Part shown: piece by piece, positions 22,698-33,199 of the stretch | How positions within the stretch are numbered: position 1 is the first letter of the stretch | Layout: the number at the start of each line of letters is the position of its first letter | Source of the DNA: Linum tenue | Lineage: Eukaryota; Streptophyta; Magnoliopsida; Malpighiales; Linaceae | Assembly: GCA_946122785.1 (NCBI GenBank) | Contig: CAMGYJ010000007.1 | Coordinates: 36,605,587 to 36,669,586 of the forward strand | Direction: 5' to 3' | Length of the DNA: 64,000 nucleotides | The notes under the pieces: model-generated | What the model was told of the DNA's origin: nothing | Databases searched by the model: none | The model's input: only the letters and a program-made list of their open reading frames with translations | Position numbers and translations under genes: made by a program

Positions 22698-24915
22698 ATG
22701 ACTGCCGAGGCTGTCGAGCACCTTGTTCACTCAGCCCTCCAGCGCTCGTTGCCCACGGCGATCACGAGCGCATTTGCTTCTCTTCATCAGGCTGGTAAGA
22801 CTCCCTCTTGGCTTTTGGATTCTGCATGTTTCAATCATATGACGGGCAATGTTTGTTCTATTAAGAAATTACAACCGGTTACGACGGGGTCAATTCAGGT
22901 TGCCAATGGGCAGCGGCTTAATGTTACAGGCGTTGGTGATGTTGAGACGTCCAAAGTGAATTTAGCTAATACTCTCTGTGTTACGAATCTTGTGCCCAAT
23001 TTGGTTTCTGTCGGTCAACTAACGGAACAAAATTGTCGTGTTGTATTCGACTCCTCTGGTTGTGTGATTCAGGACCTGAAGACGGGGAGGCAGATCGGAA
23101 GGGGGAGTAAACAGGGAAGAGTGTTTCAGCTCGAAGAATTTTCGGGTCAACCTTCGTCATCTCGGTCATTGTCTAGTCTTGAGTCTCGTTCGTTACCGGT
23201 TTTCTCTAGTTTATCAAATAATGAGTTTGAATTGTGGCATTCTCGGTTAGGTCACCCCCATTCCAGTCGGCTTGTAACCATGTTTAAACAACAGCTTTTT
23301 GGGAATAAAAAGGTTGATTATTCTTCGGGAAATTTTCAGTGTACAAGTTGTGTTGAGGCTAAATCCACTCGTACCTCATTCCCATCTAGCACTACTGTGA
23401 TTTCCGACCCATTTCACATTGTTCACACTGATCTTTGGGGACCGTCACCTACGGATTCTCGACATGGTTACAAATATTTTGCGTTATTTGTGGATCATGC
23501 TACTCGATTCACTTGGGTGTATTTTCTTCGTTTAAAATCCGACCTTTTATCCGTTGCCACCGAGTTTTTAAAAATGATTCAAACTCAGTTTGGTAGAACA
23601 GTTCGTGTAGTCCGATGTGATCCTGGGGGGAATTCAGTTCTAATCCTTTAGCCAGTTTGTTTCGGTCTCAGGGAATCTTGACTCAGAAATCTTATCCTGG
23701 GGTGTCTCAGCAAAATGGTCTTGTAGAGCGTAAAAATCGTCATGTTGTTGAGCTTACTCGGTCTATGCTGTTAGCTTCTTATGTTCCAGCACGGTTTTGG
23801 CCAGAAGCTGTTGCTACTGCTGTTCGGTTGATTAACTAACAAATTACTCCCGTTCTTGGTCAAATTAGTCCTCACTTTGCTTTATTTCAGAAACACCCCG
23901 ATTACTCCCGTCTTAGAGTGTTTGGCTGCACTTGCTTTGTACTTTTGCCGCGTAAAGAACGGTCTAAGTTATCCTCAAAAACTGCCAAGTGTCTTTTCCT
24001 CGGTTATAGCGATATTCATAAAGGGTACCTATGCTACGATCCATCGCTTAACCGGCTTCGTATCTCATGTGACGTAGTGTTCTTTGAGCGTCTCATGTTT
24101 TATTCTAGTTCCCCTAAGGATGAGTCATTTCTTTCCGAGGTGACCCGACTCCCTATGTTTGATGATGAGGCTGAAGAAATGGACGCTGATTTCCTGCTCC
24201 CCCCCGACTCGCCTGACCCCTCGACCCCAAACCTCAGCTCGTCCGAGAGCTCCTCGGCCACTTCGTCGCCCGACTCCAGCAGCTCCTCATCCGTCAGCAG
24301 TGCTCCAGCTTCCAGCCACCACTCTTTGGCCAGCAGCTCTTCCTCTTCAGAATCACCGCCAGCAGCACCTCCTGCTCTTCGTAGGTCTCTTCGGACTACA
24401 AAGGGCCAGCTCCCTACTAGGTACCATGATTTTGTATCATATCATGTTGATGCTTTTACTATACCTACCTCGTACAAGCAGGCCATGCTCGACCCAAATT
24501 GGAACAAGGCCATGCAAACTGAATTTGATGCTCTCCATGCAACGGGGACATGGGAGGTAGTCGATCGGCCTCCCGAGCCGGTTACAATCCTTGGAAATCG
24601 GTGGGTATATGCCGTGAAAGTGAAAGCCGATGGTACACTGGAGAGGTTTCGTGCAAGGCTTGTTGTTCAAGGTTTTGGCCAGGAGTATGGGCTTGACTAC
24701 GACGAAACTTTTGCGCCGGTAGCAAAAATGCAAACTGTTCGAACTCTACTCGCTGTCGCTGCTATTCGAGGATGGCCCTTGTTCCAGCTTGATGTTAAAA
24801 ACGCATTTTTGCACGGTGATCTCAAGGAGGTGGTGTACATGAGACGACCACCCGGTTATACAGTTGGCCGCGAGGATCAGGTTTGTCGGTTACGTTGATC
24901 ACTGTATGGTCTCAT
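22698..24915 (+). pseudogene. Copia pol N-terminal part: protease, integrase, half of RT
   Basis: Protease: LLDSACFNHMTG, where the usual DSG/DTG reads DSA. Integrase: LWHSRLGHPHSSRL and CTSCVEAKSTRTSF form the H-H-C-C finger, HTDLWG and RCDPGG hold the two Asp, VERKNRH the Glu. A run of six G at 23625-23630 leaves the frame one base short, so the frame is lost after VVRCDPGG; a further TAA follows LIN at 23837. RT starts in the frame 23918-24898 after a Ser-rich linker: [57 protein letters not shown] at 24896-24898 sits where Arg is expected. The RT stops at the inversion breakpoint after SLYGL, before the YVDD. Confidence 0.85.
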
Positions 24916-24957
24916 ACAAGCCCGCCAGTACAGCCCAAAACTACTATCCCGCTAACA
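24916..24957 (-). repeat. First 42 bp of the 5' LTR, left in original orientation
   Basis: Identical to 20537-20578 over its last part (ACAAGCCCGCCAGTAC ... CGCTAACA). It is the outer 5' end of the integrated element. CATTG at 24958-24962 is the right target-site duplication. Confidence 0.9.
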
Positions 24958-24962
24958 CATTG

Positions 24963-25160
24963 CTCCCGCCGCAACGATCATCCAAGAGAAAGACGGACCA
25001 CAACGATCACGGGATTCACGGCAGCAGCCATGATAACGGTAAGGATCGAGACTACGGCCATCACAACCGCGAGTAGCGAGACCGGAAAAGAGATTACGAT
25101 CATTCGGATCGCGAGCGCGGTAGTGATCGCGATCACAATTGCCCGTATATGTTGTTAGCC
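24963..25160 (+). other. Possible charged RS/RD-like coding remnant, target of the copia insertion
   Basis: One plus frame reads as alternating Arg, Asp, His and Ser (HDNGKDRDYGHHNRE, a stop, then RDRKRDYDHSDRERGSDRDH). This resembles the low-complexity domain of splicing-type proteins, but no folded domain such as an RRM is present. When the copia element is mentally removed, the frame joins GC-rich sequence at 20150-20262 that is rich in Pro and Arg. It could also be a simple GAT/CGA-rich repeat. Confidence 0.25.
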
Positions 25161-25766
25161 GACAACATGGAGCGGGACGCCAATGCACAATTACAAAATC
25201 ACCAAAGAACTTGGGAACCCCTTATTAGCTAATTAACCAGCGTCCAAACTCAAAGAGGGGAATGAACTTGCCCGTATAAACATACATATTTACATATAAA
25301 AGATTTTGTCTATTATCTGCCTCTCTTTAATGCAACATGTAAATTTACATGGAGAGAGACGGCCAGCAATATAGGAATCGGGGAGAGGATAGGGTGGTAA
25401 CCATAGGCTCAAGTTAACCAAATCTGGACCCTTCATTTAGAAAATCCAGATCTAAGGATGGAGAATTAAATGTCATTTTTATTTTCACTAGCTTTCTTAA
25501 TTGACTCATATCTTTTTCGTTTTAACTCGAATTTTTTTTTCCACAGATGGAACGAGTTCATCGTGCTCTACAAAATGAGATCAATTTTGAATATTTTTTT
25601 AGGAAAAAATTCTGATTGTAGCAATTCCAGTGGTAGTAGTAGTCTTTTCTTACTAAACTTCATTTACCCATAAGCTATCAAAAGAAATTACAGGAAAGAG
25701 TTTGTGGTAGTGTTCTCCAATGAAACACTACTAGGCAATGATAACAATATTGCATCACTACTATTG
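25161..25766. other. Non-coding stretch
   Basis: No gene, repeat end or RNA feature recognised. The ORF at 25470 is T-rich and without a domain. Confidence 0.4.
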
Positions 25767-26115
25767 CTAGTGAAACCACAACCTCTACCGGTTTGAAAAT
25801 CACTTACTATATAATGAAGCACTCATTAAAAAGAAGAAAAAAACCACCTTTTATACTCAAATGCCAAGTGAACCACCATTGTAACAACAAAAACACTACT
25901 ACTCAAGTGTAGCATCATTGGAAAATCACGACTGGAATTAAACCACTACTACATGAATTAGAAACAACTACTACTGCTAGTGAAGCTACTAATGTAACAA
26001 CTAAATCACTACTATTCACTTATATATAATAGCATTGGCAAACCACAGGTGAACTTAAACCACGGCTGCTGCTAGTGAAACCACTACTGTAACATCAAAA
26101 TCACTACTACTCAAG
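25767..26115 (+). repeat. Degenerate minisatellite, about 96-bp period
   Basis: The block GCTAGTGAA-CCACTACT-GTAACAAC-AAATCACTACTACTCA recurs with GCTAGTGAA starting near 25767, 25976 and 26071. The unit also contains AGCATTGG and TGAA-TTAAACCAC. Copies differ by indels of TA-rich sequence. No coding potential. Confidence 0.6.
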
Positions 26116-28049
26116 GCTATTTGCCTTCTTCTCATGTCCATCCTTAACAACAGCAACAAATTGAGATGAAGATTGAAAGGCGTCAACATTTTCATTTCTC
26201 CTTATCCAACTTTTCCTCCACTCAGCTATTGTTCTAGATGACATGGCGGGTTTTAGTGACTTGGCGGGTCCGGTCTCACTATTTTCGGGTTAAATAGGGC
26301 TGATTAGACGATTTCGTCCGCCACATCATCACTTAACGGACTTAATTAACGGAGATGGACGGCGACTAACGGAGAGTGGCTGAACGTGCACGGTTTCACT
26401 AAACTAAGGGACTACCAATGAATTTAAATATTTCGAGTGACCAAACATGAACGTTTTTTGTAATCACAGTGAACAACCATGCAATGAATCCCCGCTTTGC
26501 AGTTCCCACCCATAACAAGGAGGCGTGGTGGGACTGATATGCATACATGTTCCTATAATGAATGAATGAACTATTGGTGTGTGTTATTTTTTTCTGCACA
26601 AAGAGAGAGGCATTTTCCCCCGATTAAGATCACAGCAGCAAAAGGGCATTGCACTAAACTAAAGTCAGACTATTTGTTAACGATAATGAGCGTCGTCTCT
26701 TTTGTAAAAGAATTAAATAGGGTTTTTTTGCCCCATTCCCTTTTATGTCCTGAAGATGGAGTGATATAAGGGGGGGCCGTTTTTCTTTATTAGAGACACT
26801 TGGCCCTTTTTTAGATAAGATAAGATTAGAGTGTGGTCCGTCCAAAAAAAAGCCTGCATCTTTTTGAATAAATTAAACCAAAAATTGTTAACACCTAATA
26901 GTAAAGCTTAATTTGTTTTAATAAGAGTAATTGTTTTGGTTTATTAGAGGAAATTTGAAATTAGCTGATCATCATCATGATCACGTACGTTGTTTATAGT
27001 GATGATATATTACACTAGCTAGCAGCTCCAGCAGTAGACAGCAAAGTATGAGTGACGGGATGAATTTGGATTTATAGTGACGATTCCCCAAATTGGATAA
27101 GAGGGGTCTTGCTGTCCTAGGAACCTTTGCAATTAATCATGATCACCATTTAAAATCCCGATTAAAAGATTGAATTAGTTAGCAATAATACTGATAAAGT
27201 GGTTCGTAACAATACTTTTGCATACAGAAAGAACAAAAGAAATTGTTATTTTAAGAGCCAAAATGGTAGAGGGGGGAGATTTTTCCTATGAAAACTAACC
27301 AATCCCTGCTCTATGCTTTCCAAACCATTTCTCCCATTCGAGCAGGGGTGACTATAAACAAAGTGATCCATAATAATCACAACATATAAAGTTGAAAAGG
27401 TCAAAATAAAAAGAAAAATAATTATTATTGCATACCTAAATCATATAAAAATCTTTCCATGCTCAAATGAAAACAACGAAGAATCGCGAATAATGCAAAA
27501 TATGCGACCCGAGGGGGCGGCAGCAGGAGGAAAAGTGGGCCTCAATCATGCATCTGTCGACTTCCCTTGGTGATAAATGGGGAAATGATTGCTGCATTAA
27601 AGAAGGATTTTGCATGGCAATTATCCTTAGAAATGAACAAAGCAAACTTTGGTACTTTGGTGGACCTATTGACTGATCTTGGCCGACAACGTGGGCAATA
27701 TCTCGGCCACAATTACATGGTGCCGTCACCCATTTCCCAATCCTACCCGGAATTCATGGCCATGGAATAACCATATCAGCTTCACCATGTTGCCTATCTT
27801 CTTATATTGTGCCTCTTGCATCCATCGATCGATCAGTCATACACACTTGTACTTGTGGGTGCAAATGTCTTAATCTGAGTTAAAGAAAGACATATGTTTT
27901 TATTATAGGGTAAATAATTACCCTGTTTTGAATTTGTAACCCCCATAGAGGTGATAATTAAACGACGATAGTTGTGCTTAGGGTTTTGAATGCTTGAATG
28001 ATTACTTCACAGTTTAGGTTCTTTTCGCTTACAAAAATATTCATGATAC
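26116..28049. other. Intergenic, transposon-like scraps
   Basis: Around 26230-26480 there is GGCGGGTCCGGTC and CACTAAACTAAGGGACTACC-type sequence of the kind seen near ends of plant DNA transposons or gypsy leaders, but no paired ends. ORFs near 27463-27873 lack domains. Nothing else recognised. Confidence 0.3.
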
Positions 28050-28560
28050 TAGCACGGATCATGTACCCGTAGTTATTAAAGTAATGTAACAAAGAACATG
28101 AATAAACGATAGAGATAGGATGAAATTGAAAGTGCAATCTCAACTTCGTTCCTTCGCCCTTCGGGCTCACTACACGAAATCGAGAGAAGTCTCTATCAAT
28201 ATAATAGGTAGAATCTCGACCACAATCAAGGGAATAACTTGATTGATACAGTGAAAATTTCAAGCATAAAGCTCAAAACCAAAATAAAAATCAATATTCT
28301 GCTAAAAACTAACCCTAAAACCCGAATTCCAGCCTTTATATAGTTTGTACAATTAAAAATAACAAAAACAACTTAAAACACAAAATCTCATCAGACAGTG
28401 CAAAATACCCGGTCGGACCCTAAAAATACCCGGTCGGGTAATCAAGTTCACTGACTGGGACGCTCCTTATGCGTTTCTCGGGTCTTTACTTCTTTTCCCC
28501 GATTCGGGAATTTTCATCCTCAAAACCCTCGGTCGCCTGGAGGGGAATTTCGCTAGCTCC
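28050..28560 (-). repeat. 3' LTR of the chromovirus-like element
   Basis: Collinear with 30220-30690: shared blocks include GTGCAATCTCAAC, ATAATAGGTAGAATCTCGACC, TTAATATTCTGC-like, CCTTTATATAG and the ATACCCGGTCGGGTA motif. Compared with the right copy it has about 37 extra bases at 28139-28175 (TTCGTTCCTTCGCCCTTCGG region). Confidence 0.6.
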
Positions 28561-28762
28561 CTTGCTTCTCTGACTTGTTTTGAGCCGGCCACCAGAGGTA
28601 CTGGCCCGCATCAGTCTCTTCCCATTGAAGAAGTTTTGCCCTCAAAACTTGTGGTCTCCTGCAAGGAGCAACATCAACAATATTTCCACATGGAATTCTC
28701 CTCATTGTAGTCAACATGTTCTTTCGAGCCATCGGATGTGATCCAACTCTATCCTCCAACTT

Positions 28763-30190
28763 TGAGCCACTTGCACTTCTTTTCTCCTTGGCCTAGTTCA
28801 TTGCCAGTTGCTGTTGATCTTCCCATACTTCATCTAGTGACAATGAATTTAATTAGGAGAAATCTCTATTTTTCCACCGTGAAATCTTTCAAATTACCAC
28901 TGCTTTGCTTTCAATTCGTCTCTGACCATCAAATGAAATGTGAGCAGGAACTTTCGATCTTCTTTCTTCGACCGGTAGCTATTGTGCCTTCCATCATGAA
29001 TGACCTCTCAATCGTATTGCCATGGAAGACCCAATAGGAGATGAGCAGCCTACATTGAAGCAACATCACACTAAATCTCATCTACATAATCACCGATCTG
29101 AAACAATCCTTGGCCTTCTTGTGGACTTTGATATTCCCATAGTCTTTCAGCCAATGCAGGGTGTATGGTTGAGGATGCTTGATAGTTCTCAATCCCAACT
29201 TCTTGACTGCATCTAGACTAATCAAATTGGTGCAGCTACCACCATCGATGACCATAAATAACACCTTTCCATCGACCAGGAAACGATAATGGAAAAGATT
29301 TTCCCTCTGCTTCGTCTCTGTGTAAGCATAAATTGATAAAGCTCGGTGGTTCACTCCAATAAGTTTACCAGTTGGAGGTTTCTTAGCTTTAATGTGTTCA
29401 TCCACATCGTCATCTCCAAAATTAGCATCAGAACCGAATCCATTTCCCATGGGCTTCTCTTCATACTCCTCCTTAGAAAGTACTCTCCATCTTCCAAGAC
29501 AAGAGTCTTCTTGTTGGGGCATTGGTTGGCCATGTGACCTCGTCCCTAGCACTTGAAGCATTGGATGCTTCTAGTTGAGCCTTAATTCCTGACTTGGATG
29601 ACTAGGGCCATGTTCCTAGCAGATTGCTTGTCACCTTCTTGCTTAGGGTGATTCTTTTTAGCCTCAAAATGTTCTCTGCAATAGGTTTGGGTGAAGGTGG
29701 ATACCTTTTTTCTGGAGCTCACCTTTAGCTGCCTCTGCATCTACTAGTCTGGGGTCTCAGAAAAAGCTTGGTAAACTCGGCCTACTCTGGGACTCTCTCA
29801 GTTCACGACTCCAGTCTGAGAGGCAACATCTACAGGATTATCCAGTGGTGGTGGATTACCCTGTGATTAGGGTATCCCTTCACTGATTTGTCTCAACAAG
29901 CTGAACTTTAGTGTTTCCAACCTGTGATTACGGTATCCCATCACTGATTTGTCTCAACAAGCTGAACTTTGGTAGCGTCCTACTTGGCCTGAAGCTAGGA
30001 TCCCATCTGCGCCATCTGTGCGGTAAGCAACTTCAAAGCTTTTGCAAGTTCCTGACTATGGTCTCCCATCACTTGTTCTTCGATTGGGTTTTCTTCTTAG
30101 AGGGCAATTCTTCCTCGTCTCTGTGTTCTGCAATCGGATCTTTATACATCATCTGAGAAGCAACAGGGCCTCTCGCCTTCGATCTTGCCA
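28763..30190 (-). pseudogene. Gypsy gag C-terminus, zinc knuckle and protease (broken)
   Basis: On the minus strand the CCHC knuckle C-F-K-C-x-G-R-G-H-M-A-N-Q-C lies at about 29530-29575 with a stop codon after the second Cys. The frame 29082-29561 then gives LVDGKVLFMVIDGGSCTNLI, the aspartic protease active site (DGG, where chromoviruses have DSG or DGG), and LGLRTIKHPQPYTLHWLKDY. After frame changes the usual continuation can still be followed (VDEI-CDV, LLLGLPWQYD, EVIHDGR) to about 28800. Then reverse transcriptase and integrase are missing and non-coding pre-LTR sequence follows. Motif style fits chromoviruses of the CRM/Tekay/Reina kind; I cannot decide which. Confidence 0.7.
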
Positions 30191-30204
30191 CTGTGTTGAA
30201 CTAG

Positions 30205-30217
30205 GGATCTGATACCA
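30205..30217 (-). promoter_or_regulatory. Primer-binding site, initiator tRNA-Met (minus strand)
   Basis: TGGTATCAGATCC on the minus strand. It matches the TGGTATCAGAG core with one change after the first ten bases, and lies at the inner edge of the 5' LTR. Confidence 0.65.
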
Positions 30218-30219
30218 CC

Positions 30220-30690
30220 TTATACGAATCTTGTACCCATAGTTAAGTAACGCATCAAGGAACAAGAATAAAACGATAGGGATAAAGTGGAATTGAAAGT
30301 GCAATCTCAACACGAAATCGAGGGAAGGCTCTATCAATATAATAGGTAGAATCTCGACCACAATCAAGGGGAAAAATTGATTGATACAAAGAAAAGTTCA
30401 AGCCTAAAGGTCAAAACCAAGATAAAAATTAATATTCTGCTAAAAACTAACTCTAAAACCCGAGTTCAGCCTTTATATAGGTCTAGACAATTAAAAATAA
30501 CAAAAACAACTTAAAACACAAAATCTCGTCAGCCAGGTCAAAATACCCTGTCGGACCCTAAAAATACTCGTTCGGGTAATTAAGATCACTGACCGGACCC
30601 CTCGTGATGCGTTTCCCCGATTTTCCCTTCTTTTCCCCGATCGGGGAATTTCCTTTCGCAAACCGCCAAGAGGAGGACAAGAGGAATGAA
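30220..30690 (-). repeat. 5' LTR of the chromovirus-like element
   Basis: See the left copy at 28050-28560. The outer (right) limit is approximate: similarity fades near CGATCGGGGAATTT at 30638-30651. Confidence 0.55.
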
Positions 30691-31759
30691 GGAAGAATCC
30701 CTCATGGCTTCGTGATGGTTAAACCGCCAAAGATCCAAAGGGTACAGAGGAGAACAGAAGAGAAGGACCGAATGGTTCAACTACCCATGAAGACCAAGGG
30801 GATGGGCAGAAGGCATCACTTCCCTGATCTGCATGGGAGTATAAGGGATGGCAGCATGTCGGACATGGATGGCCAGGGTCACTATGAACGGTGACATCCC
30901 AAGGGAGGACTACCAAAGACATCACTTCCCTGATCTGCAGGGGGAGTATAAGGGATGGCAGCGTGCCGGACATGGATGGACATGGATGGCCAGGGATCAT
31001 CCGAATTCTGGGTGTGATTCTGGTAATTCTGGCGGGAATGTGAGAAGTGGCCGCACTTCCACACAGAGACAGGGGAAGGCTAAGTTATCGGTGCCTGAGA
31101 CAAGAGGGAGAGAAGCTGCTGCGGAGGAAAAAAGGAGTGGTCGGAACTGAGATTCTAAGATGGAGCAGTCTGGTGTGATGTTTGATGAGGCTACTGATGA
31201 CCTCTTATCTTCTCCCTCTCCCCAAACCTTCCCTTCACGTAAGGTTTAGGTGAACATGAAGGTTCAGGCAGAGGATGACTATGAGAAGGCGGTGTTTGAT
31301 GGGGATTATTCCATTTCGGATATGGAGGCCGATGATCATAATTTTGAGTTGAAGAGCCGCTCTGTTCCAGAGGTGAAACCAGGGTCTGTGGTACCAGGGA
31401 AAGGCCATGTGAGGCATGTTGATGAAGTCTTTGAGAATAAGGCGAAGACGAAGCTCACAAAGTCCGCACATTGTCTTGCTCTTTACCAAAGTTAGAAGTT
31501 CAAGTTCCAGATTTCTTCACAATATCATATATGCCTATTTTGTTCTTTTATTTATTTTATTCAACTAGATCGGTTAATTTATTGTATCTAATTATTATCT
31601 TTCGATTTGGGGTTTTTGAACTTGTGAATTATTAGCATGTAGTTTAGGGGTTTTCAATGATCATAGTCGAGTTAGAGATCCTTGAAGTTATATCACGTAG
31701 ATATTATTTTGAAAAGTGTTGGTTTGATGTATATTGATATGCGTTTCTAGGTACAAGAG
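30691..31759 (+). other. Unrecognised, partly open sequence with a 106-bp duplication
   Basis: Contains a tandem duplication: CATCACTTCCCTGATCTGCA at 30814 and again at 30920, each followed by GGATGGCAGC and GGACATGGATGG. Short open frames (30848-31150 and 31250-31495) are Gly/Asp/His-rich and then acidic, with no domain. They could be the low-complexity ORF1 end of a LINE or another gag, but nothing proves it. After 31500 the sequence is AT-rich and may be the 5' region or intron of the FAR1-like gene: TTTCTAG at 31744-31750 looks like a splice acceptor 10 bases before its ATG. Confidence 0.3.
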
Positions 31760-32363
31760 ATGAGTACAAATTATGAAGTAACATGTATCGGTATGGAGTT
31801 TGATTGTGAGGATTGTGCTTATGATTACTATAAAACATATGCACACGGTATTGGTTTCAACATAAGAAAGAACTTCATCAAGCGTACGAAATCTAGACAA
31901 GTAAAGCGAAAGACATTCTTGTTCTAAGCAAGGCACAAAATGTAAGGATAAAAGGTCCAAGGAGGTAGCTTACGAGAGGCCAATACTAAGAGTGGGTTGT
32001 TTAGCTGAGATGAAGTGTCAACTGAAAAATGATGGCATGTATGAGATTGTCAAATTTGCAGCAAACCACAATTATGAGCTTGCTCTCACTTCGATGAAGC
32101 ATATGTTGAGGTCCAATAGAAAGCTTATCTATGATCGAAAAGTTATTGTAGATGATGCTGCAAAAGTTGGGTTACCAATCAAAGAGACTATTGATCTACT
32201 AGCAATGCAGATTGGCGGTCGTCAACATAATGGAGTTTTAGACACTGACTACAGGAATCACATTGCTTCACAAAGACGGACTACAATGATTAAAGGAGAT
32301 GGACAAAGCAATATGGATTATTTTTGAAAAACATAGTAAGAGAATCCATCATTCTTTTATTTA
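31760..32363 (+). pseudogene. FAR1/MULE-type protein, N-terminal DNA-binding domain (piece 1 of 3)
   Basis: From the ATG at 31760 the product reads GMEFDCEDCAYDYYKTYAH, IGFNIRKNFIK, the start of the FAR1 zinc-binding domain (WRKY-GCM1 type) shared by FHY3/FAR1 factors and MULE transposases. A one-base shift near 31920 moves the frame to CSKQGTKCKDKRSKEV, and the domain ends in CLAEMKCQL and AANHNYELAL, where the second His of the usual NHNH is Tyr. The following HMLRSNRKL, IGGRQHNGVLDTDYRNH and MDYF are the linker to the transposase core. Stops follow MDYF, but ENPSFFY can still be read up to the TTA at 32361-32363, where a transposon is inserted. The gene resumes at 36213. Confidence 0.8.
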
Positions 32364-33199
32364 CTGGTCGTTTGCTTCATCGATTTGAAAAATGAGGGTT
32401 TTGGTAAAACCTGAATTTTGGAAAACTATGTAAAACCATGGTGGCATTATGGATTTGAACAAGTCTATTGTTTGCTTGTTAGATTTGATTATGGATTTTG
32501 TTTACTTATATTTGTGGATATGAAATACAAATTACCTTGTTAGTGGTTACCCTTATCTAATTATATTTCTATATTATAATCCAAATCTTTCATTAACAAC
32601 AAATCCAAAACATTAAAAAAAATTAAACTCTTTTCCACTATGTGGACTAATAATTCAACTACAAATCTAGAAATGTATTACAATTTGGTACTAATTAACA
32701 ATTCAACTAATAATGTACACAATATTATGTATCAATTGCAACCAATTGCTCGCTTTATTGCTACAACTCATCATCTTCTTGCTAACTCCTCGATTTTGGA
32801 ATTCGACAATCTATTAAATAATAATACACAAGAGGAGCATAAGGTGTTTATAGTTGAATCTAACAAATCACACATACATTCATATTTAAATAAAATATGA
32901 TATTACAAAATGTAAGGACAAATTCTCATATTTATAAAATACGATATTATCTACACAATATATTATTCACTTCACTCTATGTCATTGTTGCTACCTTGCA
33001 CTTTGATTGGAAAGGGCAATTTTTACTATTTAAGAAATGATGTCGTTCTATTTATGAGCCAATTTTTCTCAAAGTTTCCAGAAAACGAAGAGACCAAGGG
33101 ATCTCTATGGCTTCCACGTCCAATTTGACGGACGATTAATTCCCAAAGCAATAGCCACTGCTACCGCGTTTACATTTTACTTATATTCTCCAGCTTGAC

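Larger units (their letters stand above)
20263..24957 (-). mobile_element. Young Ty1/copia element with inverted interior and 5-bp TSD (CATTG)
   Basis: The outer ends are correct LTR termini for a minus-strand element: TGTTAGCTAG at the left (3' LTR end) and CCGCTAACA at the right (5' LTR start). CATTG flanks both sides (20258-20262 and 24958-24962). Inside, however, the segment from about 21388 to 24915, holding most of the 5' LTR, PBS, gag, protease, integrase and half of RT, lies in the plus orientation. The RNase H, polypurine tract and 3' LTR (20263-21387) lie on the minus strand. About 330 bases of pol, including the YVDD block, are missing between the two halves. LTR copies differ at only two positions that I can count over about 305 bases, so the insertion is recent. 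Confidence 0.85.
28050..30690 (-). mobile_element. Internally deleted chromovirus-like Ty3/gypsy element
   Basis: Two related segments in the same orientation (28050-28560 and 30220-30690) flank a coding remnant on the minus strand. At the inner edge of the right segment lies a minus-strand PBS for initiator tRNA-Met (30205-30217), so the right copy is the 5' LTR. Between them are gag end, CCHC knuckle and protease, but RT, RNase H and integrase are missing. The element is thus a deletion derivative of about 2.6 kb. Both LTRs carry the ATACCCGGTCGG-type motifs. Confidence 0.65.

Noticed and set aside
20263..24957. Classical autointegration (suicide) product of the copia element
   Set aside because: In autointegration an LTR terminus would be joined to an internal site. 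Here the internal joints lie inside the LTR and in pol with microhomology, and the LTR termini are at the outside with a normal target duplication.
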